DNA of 64,000 nucleotides from DATFQE01 sp963733845 (GTDB taxonomy: Bacteria; Actinomycetota; Thermoleophilia; Gaiellales; Gaiellaceae). A model generated the notes under the pieces. It did no database searches. It was not told where the DNA came from and was given only the letters and a program-made list of their open reading frames with translations. Position 1 is the first letter of the stretch. Each line of letters opens with the position of its first letter. The position numbers and the translations under genes are program-made. The DNA lies in NCBI GenBank assembly GCA_963733845.1, contig CAVTEM010000008.1:1-64000 (forward strand), written 5' to 3'. Below are positions 49,660 to 58,664 of the stretch, one piece after another.

Positions 49660-50938
49660 GGATCGCGCGCGCCCTCGCCCGCGAGAGGTTCGCCGAGCTC
49701 CACGGCTCGTCGGGCACATCGTCCAGCGCGAGCGTGCGCAACGGCTCGGGAAGCTCGTCGAGCACCGGGACCGCATCGGCGCTCAGCCCGGCGAGGTACG
49801 TGAGGTCGAGGCGACCGGTCTCGCGCCAATGGTCGACGTTCCGCTCGGCGATCAGCCGGTCCGGGTCGGCGAGTGAGAACGCGATCAGCGCAAGGGCGGT
49901 GCCGGCGACCGCCAGCTCGGCGAACAGCGCGCGTACCCGCCGGACGCCGCCGGAGAGCAGCACCAGCGCGAAGGCGCCTCCGAGCCAGAGGACGACGGCC
50001 TCGGCTCCCAGGCGCGCACGCGTGAGCCCGTAGGCGTCCTCGTAGAGGCGCAGCCGGTGGAACGCCGAGGCGAGGATCACGAGCGTGAGCAGGCAGAGGG
50101 CGCCGAGCAGCACCCGCAGCAGGATGCGGTGCGCCCGGCGCGGTGCTCCGGCGAACCTGACCGCGAGACCAAGCACTGCGAGCGTCAGCACCGCGGCGGC
50201 GAGCAGCTCCCAGAAGCCCTGACGCGCGTACTCGGCGTAGGTCAGACCCGCGGTCTCCAGGACGTGGTCGTGACCGCCGAACAGAACAGCGACCTGCACG
50301 ACCACGAACGCGGCGAACAGCGAGACCAGGCTCACGAGCGGGATCGCCCACTCCACCGGCCCCAGACGGCGTCGGGCACCGACCTCCCGTCGCTTGTTTG
50401 GTCGCCTCGTCGCGAGGGCGAGACCGAGCGTCGAGGCCAATGCGACCGCGAAGATCGCTGCGCGCAGAGCCAGCGAGTGCTCGGAGGGAAGCGGAATCCG
50501 CGCGCCGAGCTCGGCAAAGGCGGCATCGGCCGCGAGGAACAGCGCCGCGAACGGCACCACGAGAAAGCCGCCGAGGCACGCGCCGCGGAACGCCGGGCCG
50601 AACGTGCTCGCGCTTTGGGGGAGAACGGTCGGCAGGTCGTGGAGCGCCTGGAACGGCGCGCCGACCGCGGCGAGTCGAGTGCCTGCCGCCGCGACACAGG
50701 CAACGAGCCACGCCGCGCCCAGGTCGACCGCCACTACCCACCCTGCGTCGCGCAGCGCGGCGAACGACGCCAGGCCGAGTGCGAGGAGGAGGAAGACGAT
50801 TGCGCGCGGATCCGGCCGCCGAGCCAACGTGGCTGCGGCCGCGGCCAGGCCGGCGGTGAGCACGACGCCGACCCCCGGCGGTCCAGCCGGAAAGAACGCG
50901 GCGGCGCAGAGCGCGGCCGCGAGAACGAGCCACCTCAT
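49568..50938 (-). CDS. DUF4153/DUF4173-type multi-pass membrane protein
   Basis: 456 aa from ATG 50938, overlapping the kinase stop (ATGA). About twelve helices, with family marks GACLGGFLVVPFAALFLAAD and LVSLFAAFVVVQVAVLFGGH, and the motif LTYAEYARQGFWELLAAAVL, then AYGLTRARLGAEAVVLWLGG and RNVDHWRETGRLDLTYLAGL. The last 25 residues are Arg/Ala-rich and run into the convergent gene, so the true end may be near 49650. Function unknown; last of a four-gene operon. Confidence 0.87.
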   Translation of the reverse strand: MRWLVLAAALCAAAFFPAGPPGVGVVLTAGLAAAAATLARRPDPRAIVFLLLALGLASFAALRDAGWVVAVDLGAAWLVACVAAAGTRLAAVGAPFQALHDLPTVLPQSASTFGPAFRGACLGGFLVVPFAALFLAADAAFAELGARIPLPSEHSLALRAAIFAVALASTLGLALATRRPNKRREVGARRRLGPVEWAIPLVSLVSLFAAFVVVQVAVLFGGHDHVLETAGLTYAEYARQGFWELLAAAVLTLAVLGLAVRFAGAPRRAHRILLRVLLGALCLLTLVILASAFHRLRLYEDAYGLTRARLGAEAVVLWLGGAFALVLLSGGVRRVRALFAELAVAGTALALIAFSLADPDRLIAERNVDHWRETGRLDLTYLAGLSADAVPVLDELPEPLRTLALDDVPDEPWSSANLSRARARAILRSRGRSAAPARARSRAPQHPQRSRTRSGT

Positions 50939-51930
50939 CGCGGCAGCTCGACCACCATGCGACAGCCGTGCGGGGTGACCGGTTCGGCGCGGATCGTGCC
51001 GCCGTGCAGCTCCACGATCCAGCGGGCGATCGCAAGCCCGAGGCCGCTGCCCCCCTCGGTCGCGGTGCGGGCCTGGTCCGAGCGGTAGAAGCGCTCGAAG
51101 ACGCGATCGGCCTCCTCGGCCGGGATCCCCGGGCCCTCGTCGGCCACCTCGAGCCGGGCCCTGCCGTCGTCGCCGACGACGCTGAGGACGACGGAGCTGC
51201 CCCGGGGCGAGTGGCGGACGGCGTTCGAGACGAGGTTGGCGACGACCTGGTGGAGCCGGTGCTCGTCCGCGCGCAGCCCCACCTCCGCGTCGCCGGCCAG
51301 GGTCAGCCCGACCCCGCGCGACTCCGCCTGCGGGCGCGATTCCTCGAGCACCTGCTCCACCACCGGGCGCAGGTCGATCCGTGCGCGGTCGAGCGGCACG
51401 GCCCCCGACTCGAGCTTCGAGAGCTCGAGCAGCTGTTCGACGAGGCCGCCGAGCCGCTCCACCTGCCGGAGCGTCGTCTCGAGCGTCGAGCGCTCGACCG
51501 GCTCGACCCCGTCGATCAGGTTCTCGAGCAGGGCCTGCAGCGCGCTGATGGGCGTGCGGAGCTCGTGGGAGACGTTGGCGACGAGGTCCTTGCGCATCCG
51601 GTCGACCTCCTCCAGCTCGGCGGCCATGGCGTTGAACGCGCGGGCGAGCTCCCCCACCTCGTCCCGCGACGTGGCCGTGACCCGGCGGGCGTAGTCGCCG
51701 CGGGCCATCGCGCGCGCGGCCACCACCATCTCGCGCAGCGGAAAGGTCATGCCGTGCGCGAGCACCTGCACCATCCCGAGCGCCAGCACGACAGCGACGA
51801 GTCCGGTGAGCACCGGCGAGAGGCCCAAGCGGTCGGCCCACAGCATCACGCCGACGGTCACGAGCACGGCGGCGACGATCACGACGCCGAGCTTGAGCTT
51901 GATCGAGCCGAGGAAGTCGAGCGGCCTCAC
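50935..51930 (-). CDS. membrane sensor histidine kinase
   Basis: 331 aa; GTG 51930 overlapping the response-regulator stop (GTGA). Two helices near the N-terminus (KLGVVIVAAVLVTVGVMLWA, SPVLTGLVAVVLALGMVQVL), HAMP (PLREMVVAARAMARGDYARR), HisKA (SHELRTPISALQALLENLID), HATPase (NLVSNAVRHSPRGSS, DEGPGIP, GGSGLGLAIARWIVEL). A very short extracytoplasmic loop suggests membrane-state sensing. Cognate of the regulator at 51927-52628. Confidence 0.95.
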   Translation of the reverse strand: MRPLDFLGSIKLKLGVVIVAAVLVTVGVMLWADRLGLSPVLTGLVAVVLALGMVQVLAHGMTFPLREMVVAARAMARGDYARRVTATSRDEVGELARAFNAMAAELEEVDRMRKDLVANVSHELRTPISALQALLENLIDGVEPVERSTLETTLRQVERLGGLVEQLLELSKLESGAVPLDRARIDLRPVVEQVLEESRPQAESRGVGLTLAGDAEVGLRADEHRLHQVVANLVSNAVRHSPRGSSVVLSVVGDDGRARLEVADEGPGIPAEEADRVFERFYRSDQARTATEGGSGLGLAIARWIVELHGGTIRAEPVTPHGCRMVVELPR

Positions 51931-52628
51931 GCAGAGCCGTTCCTGCGCAGCGCGTAGCCGACGCCGTGCACCGTGCGGATCACGTCGGGTCCGAGCTTCG
52001 CCCGCAAGGCGCGCACGTGCGAGTCGACCGTGCGCTCGCCGGACCCGACCCGGTACCCCCACACCTCGTGCAGGAGCCGGCGGCGCGCGAAGACGACGTG
52101 CGGCGACTTCGCCAGCCGATGCAGCAGGTCGAACTCGGTCGGCGTCAGGTGCACCGTCTCGCCCTCGAGGGTGACCTCGCGCGTGGCGGGGTCGATCAGG
52201 AGCTTGCCGAGCCGGATCGAGTCGCCGCTCGCCGCGGGCGCCCGCTCGACGCGCCGCAACAGCGCACGCACGCGCGCGACCAGCTCGCGCGGGCTGAACG
52301 GCTTCGTCAGGTAGTCGTCGCCGCCGACCGCGAGCCCGAGCTCGACGTCGGCTTCGGAGTCGCGGGCCGTCAGCATCAGCACGGGCACGTGCCGGTCGCG
52401 CTGGATGCGGCGGCAGACCTCGAGTCCGTCGAGGCCGGGCAGCATCAGGTCGAGGATGACCAGATCCGGGCGGAAGCGGCCCACGAGCTCGACGCCGTCG
52501 ATCCCGTCCGCCGCGGTCTCCACCTCGAACCCCTCCGAGCGGAGCCGGGCGGCGAGCGACGCGGCGATCGTCTCCTCGTCCTCGATCACGGCGATTCGGC
52601 GCTTGTCCACGGGCTGAGCGTAGGTCAC
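51927..52628 (-). CDS. OmpR/PhoB-family response regulator
   Basis: 233 aa; GTG 52628. Receiver: RIAVIEDEETIAASLAARLR, phospho-acceptor Asp in LVILDLMLPGLDGLEVC, Thr in VLMLTARDSE, Lys in DDYLTKPFSPREL. Trans_Reg_C winged helix: VHLTPTEFDLLHRLAKSPHV, RRLLHEVWGYRVGSGERTVD, VIRTVHGVGYALR. Coupled with the kinase downstream and a zinc-ribbon ORF upstream. Confidence 0.95.
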   Translation of the reverse strand: MTYAQPVDKRRIAVIEDEETIAASLAARLRSEGFEVETAADGIDGVELVGRFRPDLVILDLMLPGLDGLEVCRRIQRDRHVPVLMLTARDSEADVELGLAVGGDDYLTKPFSPRELVARVRALLRRVERAPAASGDSIRLGKLLIDPATREVTLEGETVHLTPTEFDLLHRLAKSPHVVFARRRLLHEVWGYRVGSGERTVDSHVRALRAKLGPDVIRTVHGVGYALRRNGSA

Positions 52629-52831
52629 CGTCGTCGAGAGCTCTTACGGATTCCGTGGAGGTTTCGTGCAGGGGTCATGGCGCGCGTCGCGCCCTCGTCG
52701 CGAGCATCGCGAGTGCGGCCCCACACCAATGAAGCCCAGCCAGACGCGCGGTCAGGACCGCACGAGTCGCAGAAGTCGCAGTCGCCGGCGACCGGTGTGC
52801 CGCAGCTCGGGCAGCTCTGCTCGGGCTCCAC
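52625..52831 (-). CDS. small zinc-ribbon protein
   Basis: 68 aa, GTG 52831. EQSCPSCGTPVAGDCDFCDS is a double-CxxC zinc ribbon at the N-terminus. The remainder is basic. Its stop overlaps the regulator start (GTGA), so it heads the two-component operon. Ribosome site weak. Confidence 0.5.
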   Translation of the reverse strand: MEPEQSCPSCGTPVAGDCDFCDSCGPDRASGWASLVWGRTRDARDEGATRAMTPARNLHGIRKSSRRR

Positions 52832-52921
52832 GGTTCTTCAACGGCGAGCGTCGCACGGCCCCAGGCCCCGGCGCAAGGCCGGCGACCGGCGAAACCGCCA
52901 GTACAATCGGCGCGCGAACCT

Positions 52922-52994
52922 AGGGGCGTAGCTCAACTGGCAGAGCACCGGTCTCCAAAACCGGGGGTTGCAGGTTCGAGTCCTGCCGCCCCTG
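52922..52994 (+). tRNA. tRNA-Trp (CCA)
   Basis: 73 nt: acceptor AGGGGCG/CGCCCCT, discriminator G, D arm AGCTCAACTGGCAGAGC, anticodon CCA in TCTCCAAAA, T arm GCAGGTTCGAGTCCTGC. Confidence 0.95.
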
Positions 52995-53164
52995 AATCTC
53001 TCGGAGGGCCGGAAACCCGCATGGTTAGCGGTCTTTCTTGCTTTGCTTCATCGTGGGACAGGCCGGCTCGTGCACATATGCATGATCGATGCGGACGAGT
53101 TCCGGAAGCAAAGCCGGTGGGGGTACGAAGCGCGCTGATGTCGGTGCCGCGCCCGGGGCTGCAG

Positions 53165-53452
53165 TCACCTGCCGGACGGCTCGCCGGGAACGACCTCCGC
53201 GATGTGGTCGAACGTGACTCCCGCTCGTCGGTTGACGAGGGAGATGTCGTGCGCAGTCGTCGCGGTCAGCATCCACACATACGTCTCCTCGCCTACGAGC
53301 GCGAACGATCGAAGCCAACGAAGCGCCAGCCCCTCACGTTGCAGCTCGGCAACCGCCGCACGCAGGCGAGCCGACAAGTCGACGGCCGTCGCTTCATCGA
53401 GCTTTGGGACGTAGGTCTCGACCAGGTACGTCGTCGGGTTTCGGGAGGCCAT
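53165..53452 (-). CDS. DUF4242-like small protein
   Basis: 95 aa. MASRNPTTYLVETYVPKLDE, LRAAVAELQREGLALRWLRS, FALVGEETYVWMLTATTAHD, ISLVNRRAGVTFDHIAEVV. The YLVE-Y-P start and helix-beta pattern match DUF4242-like ferredoxin folds, often next to large LuxR regulators. Possibly a ligand-sensing partner of the regulator that ends 56 nt before it. Confidence 0.75.
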   Translation of the reverse strand: MASRNPTTYLVETYVPKLDEATAVDLSARLRAAVAELQREGLALRWLRSFALVGEETYVWMLTATTAHDISLVNRRAGVTFDHIAEVVPGEPSGR

Positions 53453-53508
53453 CGCGCGACCGTAGGGCGACGGGCTTCGCGCCGCATCGCGGGAAACCCG
53501 ACAACTCG

Positions 53509-56277
53509 CTACACCTCGGCGAGCGAGACGGAGCCGTCAGCAACACGACGGGCGAGCTCGGTGCGCGACCGTACGCCCAGCTTTCGGTAGATCCGGGTGA
53601 GATGGGCTTCGACAGTCGCGACGGTCGTGAAGAGCTGCGCGGCGACTTCACGATTGCTCCTTCCTGCCGCGACGAGTTCTGCGACCTGCCTTTCCGCATT
53701 CGTCAGCTCGCGATCGCGCCGAGGTCGAGGCCTCGCCCGACGCAGCTCCTTCTCGGCTCGCTGCACCCACAGAGCAGCTCCCAGGCCCGCGAAGATCGTA
53801 ATCGCCGACTCGAGCTTCTCGGCAGCCCGCCGACGCTCGCCCGCACGGCGGAGCGCCTCGCCGGCCACGAGCAATGCGCGACCACGGTCGAGCGGGAAAC
53901 CGGCCGCCTCGAAGGCATCGGCCGCCTGCTGGCCCTGCGCCGCCGCTTCGACGGCGTCTTCCCGTGCGAGCAGGCACAGCGCCCGCGTCCGCAGCGCTGC
54001 CGGCCCAGCCCAGCGGTGGCCGTGCCGCGCTTCGTCCTCGAGCGTCTCCACGAGTTCGTCGACGGCCTCGAGTCGTCCGAGGGAAACGAGGGTCTCGACG
54101 GCATCGGCAACTGCTTCGATGACTTCCAGGCGTCCCCATGTGGGCGTTCGCGCGACATCCTGAAGCGCCTGCCAGGCGCTCGTGGGCCCGCCGAGCGAAA
54201 GCTCCAGGAACCCGAGCACCCAGCGATTCATCGCGGCGAGGTGCGGCCAATGCATCGCTTCGGCGCGCGCAATGCCCTCCGCCGCGAGGCTGCGAGCGTC
54301 GTCGACCTCGCCGCGGAGGGCGGCGAGCCGGGCTCTTCTTTCCAGAATCTCGGCTTCTGCCCACGGCCCGCCACCCTCGAGCGCGAACTCCCAGGCGTTG
54401 TCGGCGTAGCGCTGGGCGAGCTCCCACTCGCCGGCACGCCATTCGACGTCGACCAGGTCTCGCCGGATGCGGTATCGCTCGGGCTCGACGCTTCCTTGGA
54501 GGACAACGCCGAGCTCGGCCTCGAGCAACTCGCGGGCGCCGTTCAGGTCCCCTGCCCGCAGAAGCTGCCGACCGCGCGCCTCGCCGAGCGTCGGCCAGCC
54601 GGGAGGCGTGCCGTGCACCTCGGCGAGCGCGACCGCGCGTTCCAGCAAGGCGGGCTCGGGACGACGTGCGAGGTGTCCGCGGTCGGCGACGGCAAGGAGC
54701 GCCGCGGCGAGAAGCGCCCGATCGTCTGCTTCCTCGGCCGCCGCCAGCGCCTGACGGGCGGTTGCCTCGCTGGCGGCGAGATCGTCCCGATACAGCTGGT
54801 AACTGCTCGTTCCTAGAAGGACTCGAGCGCGGAGCGTCGAGTCCTCCCCGGCGTGCTCGAGCGCCTCGGCGAGGGGGCGACCGCTGGCCTCGATGTCGTG
54901 CTCGAACCCCACGCGGAGTAGCAATGCGCGCGCCCGCACTGGACCGTGCAACCCGCTTGCGAGGACTCGGTCGACCCACTGGCAGGCATCAGCGGTCCGG
55001 CCCGCTCCGCCGAAGTACCAGGCCACCGCAAGCGTGCGTTCGTGGCCGTCCGAGACGTCAGCAACCGGCGTCAGCCGCACGGCCTCCTGCCCCAGCTCGG
55101 CAGCCGCCTCGGGAGCACCGCGCGCAAGGGCACGGGCTGCGGCCTCGTCGAGGAACGCCGCGATCGTCGCGTCCGGCTCTGTTGAGGCGAGGGCGAGGTG
55201 CCGCGCTCGCTCCTCGAGGTCCTCAGAGACGTCGGCGAGCTGGGTGTGAAGAAAGCGACGCTGCGAGGGCGCGAGTTCGGCGTACGCTGCCGAGGCGAGC
55301 AACGGGTGCGTGAAGCGGACGACGCCGTCGTCGCCGATGCTGACGACCCCAAGATCGACGGCGGCGTCGAGCAACCGTCGCGACTCCGGGTCGATCGCCG
55401 CGAGCAGCGACGGCGTCGGGCGTGCGGCGGCCGCGATGACGGAGAGCAGACGACGGATCTCTTGCGGCTGATCGGCGACGCGGGCGCGGACGAGCTCCTG
55501 CAGCGACGCCGGAATCGGCATCGGCGCGAGTACCGGCCCCTTCCGACGGGCCAGGGAGCGGGCGAACTCGAGCGCGAACATCGGGTTGCCTCCCGACGCC
55601 TCGTGGACCCGGGCGAGCGTCGGGCGTGGGATCCGTACGTCGAGGCGAGCTCGAAGCAGATGAGCGAGTGCCCCGAGGCTCAACGGGTCGAGTCGTAGCT
55701 CGCTATACCTCGCTTCGTCGAACGCGCGCGCGAGGTCGAGCGGGTCGGGCCCGTCCCCGCGTTGTGTGACGAGGATCCCTACAGACGTGTCGTCAAGGCG
55801 TCGCGCAGCGAAGGCGAGTGCGCGCCGTGACGGCACGTCCAACCACTGGACGTCATCGACTGCAACAAGCACGGGACGATCGCGGGCAAGCAGACGAAGC
55901 AGTGCCAGGAACGCGCGCGCTGACGCGATCGCATCCCCTGATGCCTCCTGCGGCGCTTCCAGCCCGACGGCAACGGCGAGCGCGGCGCGCTCGTGATCGG
56001 TGAGCTGGTCGGCGACCGCGGGAAAGGCGTCTTGAACGAGATCGGAGATCCCGACGAAGGCAAGCGGCAGCTCCGCCTCGACGCACCGGGCGGACAAGAC
56101 GAGGCCCGCGGTCTTCCCCGTGTCGATCGCCGCACGCCACAACGTCGTCTTTCCGATCCCAGGCTCGCCACGGATGCACAGCGCCCGCGGGCCCTGCTCC
56201 AACGTCGCCACGAACTCGCGCAGGAGGGTGAGCTCATCCTCACGGCCGACGACGTGCGTGTCCGCAACAACAACCAC
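53509..56277 (-). CDS. large ATP-binding LuxR (LAL) regulator
   Basis: 922 aa. N-terminal AAA_16-type NTPase: VVGREDELTLLREFVATLEQ, Walker A IRGEPGIGKTTLWRAAIDTG, Walker B VLVAVDDVQWLDVPSRRALA. A long TPR-like helical middle (residues 400-800) follows. The C-terminal HTH is LTNAERQVAELVAAGRSNRE then VATVEAHLTRIYRKLGVRSR. LAL regulators activate catabolic or secondary-metabolite genes after inducer binding. Neighbour to a DUF4242-like gene and divergent from a secreted protein. Confidence 0.95.
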   Translation of the reverse strand: MVVVADTHVVGREDELTLLREFVATLEQGPRALCIRGEPGIGKTTLWRAAIDTGKTAGLVLSARCVEAELPLAFVGISDLVQDAFPAVADQLTDHERAALAVAVGLEAPQEASGDAIASARAFLALLRLLARDRPVLVAVDDVQWLDVPSRRALAFAARRLDDTSVGILVTQRGDGPDPLDLARAFDEARYSELRLDPLSLGALAHLLRARLDVRIPRPTLARVHEASGGNPMFALEFARSLARRKGPVLAPMPIPASLQELVRARVADQPQEIRRLLSVIAAAARPTPSLLAAIDPESRRLLDAAVDLGVVSIGDDGVVRFTHPLLASAAYAELAPSQRRFLHTQLADVSEDLEERARHLALASTEPDATIAAFLDEAAARALARGAPEAAAELGQEAVRLTPVADVSDGHERTLAVAWYFGGAGRTADACQWVDRVLASGLHGPVRARALLLRVGFEHDIEASGRPLAEALEHAGEDSTLRARVLLGTSSYQLYRDDLAASEATARQALAAAEEADDRALLAAALLAVADRGHLARRPEPALLERAVALAEVHGTPPGWPTLGEARGRQLLRAGDLNGARELLEAELGVVLQGSVEPERYRIRRDLVDVEWRAGEWELAQRYADNAWEFALEGGGPWAEAEILERRARLAALRGEVDDARSLAAEGIARAEAMHWPHLAAMNRWVLGFLELSLGGPTSAWQALQDVARTPTWGRLEVIEAVADAVETLVSLGRLEAVDELVETLEDEARHGHRWAGPAALRTRALCLLAREDAVEAAAQGQQAADAFEAAGFPLDRGRALLVAGEALRRAGERRRAAEKLESAITIFAGLGAALWVQRAEKELRRARPRPRRDRELTNAERQVAELVAAGRSNREVAAQLFTTVATVEAHLTRIYRKLGVRSRTELARRVADGSVSLAEV

Positions 56278-56405
56278 CTGACGAATTGTCCCCTGGCCCG
56301 AGTTCCGTTTCCAGGTGCGGTTTGGTCGAAGTGTCGGGGTTCCCAGGATGCGCTCGTTCCCGCAAGGCAGCAGTGTCGAGGACGGACAACGAGAAAGGAG
56401 CCAGC

Positions 56406-56894
56406 ATGACCAGGAAGCCCACGCTTCTGCGCATCCTCATGGTGCTCGCATTGGCGGCCGTCGCAATCGGCGCCGTCCATTCGGCGAGCGCAAGTTCCGA
56501 CGACGCCGGGAACCAACTTGCCGGCACTTGGCGCGTGGTGGTGAACCGCCCGGCCCCGCTGTCCCCGATCGTGTCGCTGCAGGTCTATACCGGCGACGGC
56601 AGCGTGATCGAGACGGCGAACGACACGGGCGCGCGCTCCGCTTCGTACGGGGCCTGGGAGCGCGTGAACGGCCGCACGTACGCCGCGAGCGGAGTCTTCT
56701 TCCGCTTCGACCCGCAGACGGGCGTGCAGGTGGCAACGCACACCATTGACCGGACGATCCGGCTTTCGGCCGACGGGCAGACGTTCGCAGCCGTGGCGCA
56801 CGCGGTCACGACCGACATGAACGGCAACGTGATCGCGGATCTCCGGGTCCCCTCGACGGGCGAACGGATGCAGGTCGAACGGATTACGGATTAG
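56406..56894 (+). CDS. secreted hypothetical protein
   Basis: 162 aa; ATG 56406 with GAAAGGAGCC. Signal peptide LRILMVLALAAVAIGAVHSA. The mature part is beta-rich: AGTWRVVVNRPAPLSPIVSL, TYAASGVFFRFDPQTGVQVA, HTIDRTIRLSADGQTFAAVA, a lipocalin-like pattern. Divergent from the LuxR regulator, a likely target of it. Confidence 0.78.
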   Translation: MTRKPTLLRILMVLALAAVAIGAVHSASASSDDAGNQLAGTWRVVVNRPAPLSPIVSLQVYTGDGSVIETANDTGARSASYGAWERVNGRTYAASGVFFRFDPQTGVQVATHTIDRTIRLSADGQTFAAVAHAVTTDMNGNVIADLRVPSTGERMQVERITD

Positions 56895-56930
56895 CCGTAG
56901 GACCTGCGCGGCGAGAAGGAGTTGAGCAGT

Positions 56931-56964
56931 GTGAAGGGGCCGGGCTTACAGCCGGCCCCTTCAC
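56931..56964 (+). terminator. hairpin after the secreted-protein gene
   Basis: GTGAAGGGGCCGG and CCGGCCCCTTCAC form a perfect 13-bp stem, 37 nt after the stop codon. Confidence 0.8.
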
Positions 56965-57045
56965 TCGGAGACGCGACAGATCGACTGTGGGGGCGCAGGC
57001 GCTCCACTCGGCGACTGAGCCCTGATGACGTAGCGTGTCGCCGAC

Positions 57046-57954
57046 GTGGACCGCGCCTCCCCCAGTCCCGCCGTCGCCGCCGACGCGGCGGCGGTGACTG
57101 AGGTCGTCGTGGCGCTCGAGTCGTCGCTATACGGTCAGACCGCGTTCTCGCAGGCCGATCTCGAGGACGAGTGGTCGGACCTCGACCTCGAGCAGAACGC
57201 GCGCGTCGTTCGCGACGGCGACCGCATCGTCGGCTACGGCGCGGTGCGCGAGCAAGGCGAGCTCTGGCGCGCCGAGGGGTACGTCCACCCCGACGCGCTC
57301 GGGCGCGGGATCGGGAAGCTGCTCGCGACCGAGCTCGAGGAGGACGCGGCCCGCCGCGGCGCACGCAGGATCCAAAACAGCGTCTTCGAGGCCGACTCTG
57401 CCGCCCGCAGTCTGCTCGAGTCGCTCGGCTACCGCGACGTGCGCGTCTTCCGCGAGCTGCGCATCGAGCTCGAGGCGCCGCCGCCCGCACCCGTATGGCC
57501 GGACGGGCTGCGCGTTGTCCCGTTCGTCCCCGGGCGTGACGCGCTGGCGTACCACGCCGCGCACCAGGAGGCGTTCGCGGATCACTGGGAGTACACGCAG
57601 CGCGACTTCGAGTCGTGGTCGAAGTTCCACCTCCGCAGCGAGCGCTTCGACCCAACGCTCTGGTGCGTCGTCCGCGCCGAAGACGAGATCGTCGCCGGGA
57701 CGATCTGCACGGGCAACACATACGGCGGCGGCTGGGTCCAGGCGCTCTTCACACGTCGCCCGTGGCGCAAGCAGGGCGTGGGCGCGGCGCTACTCGGCGA
57801 CTCGTTCGGGCGCTTCTGGGAGCGCGGCGAGCACAGCGTCGGGCTCGGCGTCGACGCGGCGAGCGACACGGGCGCGTTCCGCCTCTACGAGCGCGCTGGG
57901 ATGGCGCCCGCGCTCGGCTGGGTGATGTACGAGAAGGAGCTTCGTCAGTCTTAG
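57046..57954 (+). CDS. tandem GNAT N-acetyltransferase
   Basis: 302 aa, GTG 57046. Two GNAT domains: first with GELWRAEGYVHPDALGRGIG (acetyl-CoA loop GRGIGK), second with ALFTRRPWRKQGVGAALLGD (RKQGVGAA) and SVGLGVDAASDTGAFRLYER. This double layout is seen in mycothiol synthase MshD and related enzymes, but no clear MshD identity. Acetylates an unknown amine. Confidence 0.9.
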   Translation: MDRASPSPAVAADAAAVTEVVVALESSLYGQTAFSQADLEDEWSDLDLEQNARVVRDGDRIVGYGAVREQGELWRAEGYVHPDALGRGIGKLLATELEEDAARRGARRIQNSVFEADSAARSLLESLGYRDVRVFRELRIELEAPPPAPVWPDGLRVVPFVPGRDALAYHAAHQEAFADHWEYTQRDFESWSKFHLRSERFDPTLWCVVRAEDEIVAGTICTGNTYGGGWVQALFTRRPWRKQGVGAALLGDSFGRFWERGEHSVGLGVDAASDTGAFRLYERAGMAPALGWVMYEKELRQS

Positions 57955-57997
57955 CGCCGGGCCGCGGAGTGGTCCGGCCGAGGCAAGTGAAGTGGCG

Positions 57998-58024
57998 TGG
58001 CCCCGACGCTTCGCGTCGGGGCCA
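57998..58024. terminator. bidirectional hairpin
   Basis: TGGCCCCGACGC and GCGTCGGGGCCA with a 3-nt loop, between the convergent GNAT and secreted-protein genes. Confidence 0.8.
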
Positions 58025-58036
58025 GCCGAGACTTCG

Positions 58037-58339
58037 TTATCGCCTGTTCGGGTTGGGCGGAAGGAAGGTCTTGTTCGGATTGCAGGCTACGCCGGGATTG
58101 CCCTCGTGCGGATTGACGAGACCCAGCTTGAGCTCCTGCCCGTACGACTGCGCCTTGGTACCGACGGGACCGTCTACCTGGTCATTCAGTCCCGAGAACG
58201 AGCACCACGACTTTCCCTGATTCTGATCAACGTTCTTGCCGCTTCCAGTGACCTCACCGGCCAGAGCCGGACCTGCACCCAGAGCCATGACCGCGGCTGC
58301 GCAACATCCAGCCGCCAGCAGAGACTTAGTACGCCGCAT
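58037..58339 (-). CDS. secreted hypothetical protein (100 aa)
   Basis: ATG 58339 after GAAAGGAAAGAC. Signal peptide SLLAAGCCAAAVMALGAGPALA. The mature part KNVDQNQGKSWCSFSGLNDQ ... VNPHEGNPGVACNPN has one Cys pair. The C-terminus is Pro/Asn/Arg-rich. Similar short secreted proteins are found in soil actinobacteria. Function unknown. Confidence 0.75.
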   Translation of the reverse strand: MRRTKSLLAAGCCAAAVMALGAGPALAGEVTGSGKNVDQNQGKSWCSFSGLNDQVDGPVGTKAQSYGQELKLGLVNPHEGNPGVACNPNKTFLPPNPNRR

Positions 58340-58664
58340 GTCTTTCCTTTCGATAGTAGTGGCGCCTGTTCGGCGCCTTAGGCCGCAAGACTTTGAGCGT
58401 ACAACCAGTCGCCCACGCGGTCAACGCCGCGCAGGTGCGCTCGGGATGGCCGCTGCCACATGGGCGCGATCCTGGGCCGCTCGACGCGGCCAACGGACGG
58501 AGAGGACGCGGCCGCTGGGACCGCGCCACACAGTGGACCGTGTCCCGGTCAACGGACGGGGATCTCTACCAGGACAAAGAGAGGGCCGGTCTCCCGGCCC
58601 TCCCCATGCGTGTCCGTTACTCGTCTAGCTGTTCTAGAACTTGTCTTGTTCTTGGACCTTTCGC
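58340..58664. other. intergenic stretch
   Basis: 325 bases holding only the hairpin at 58581-58602. No gene supported. Confidence 0.5.
58581..58602 (-). terminator. hairpin after the repeat-protein gene
   Basis: GAGGGCCGG and CCGGCCCTC with a TCTC loop, 63 nt after the stop codon of the 58665-59813 gene. Confidence 0.7.
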
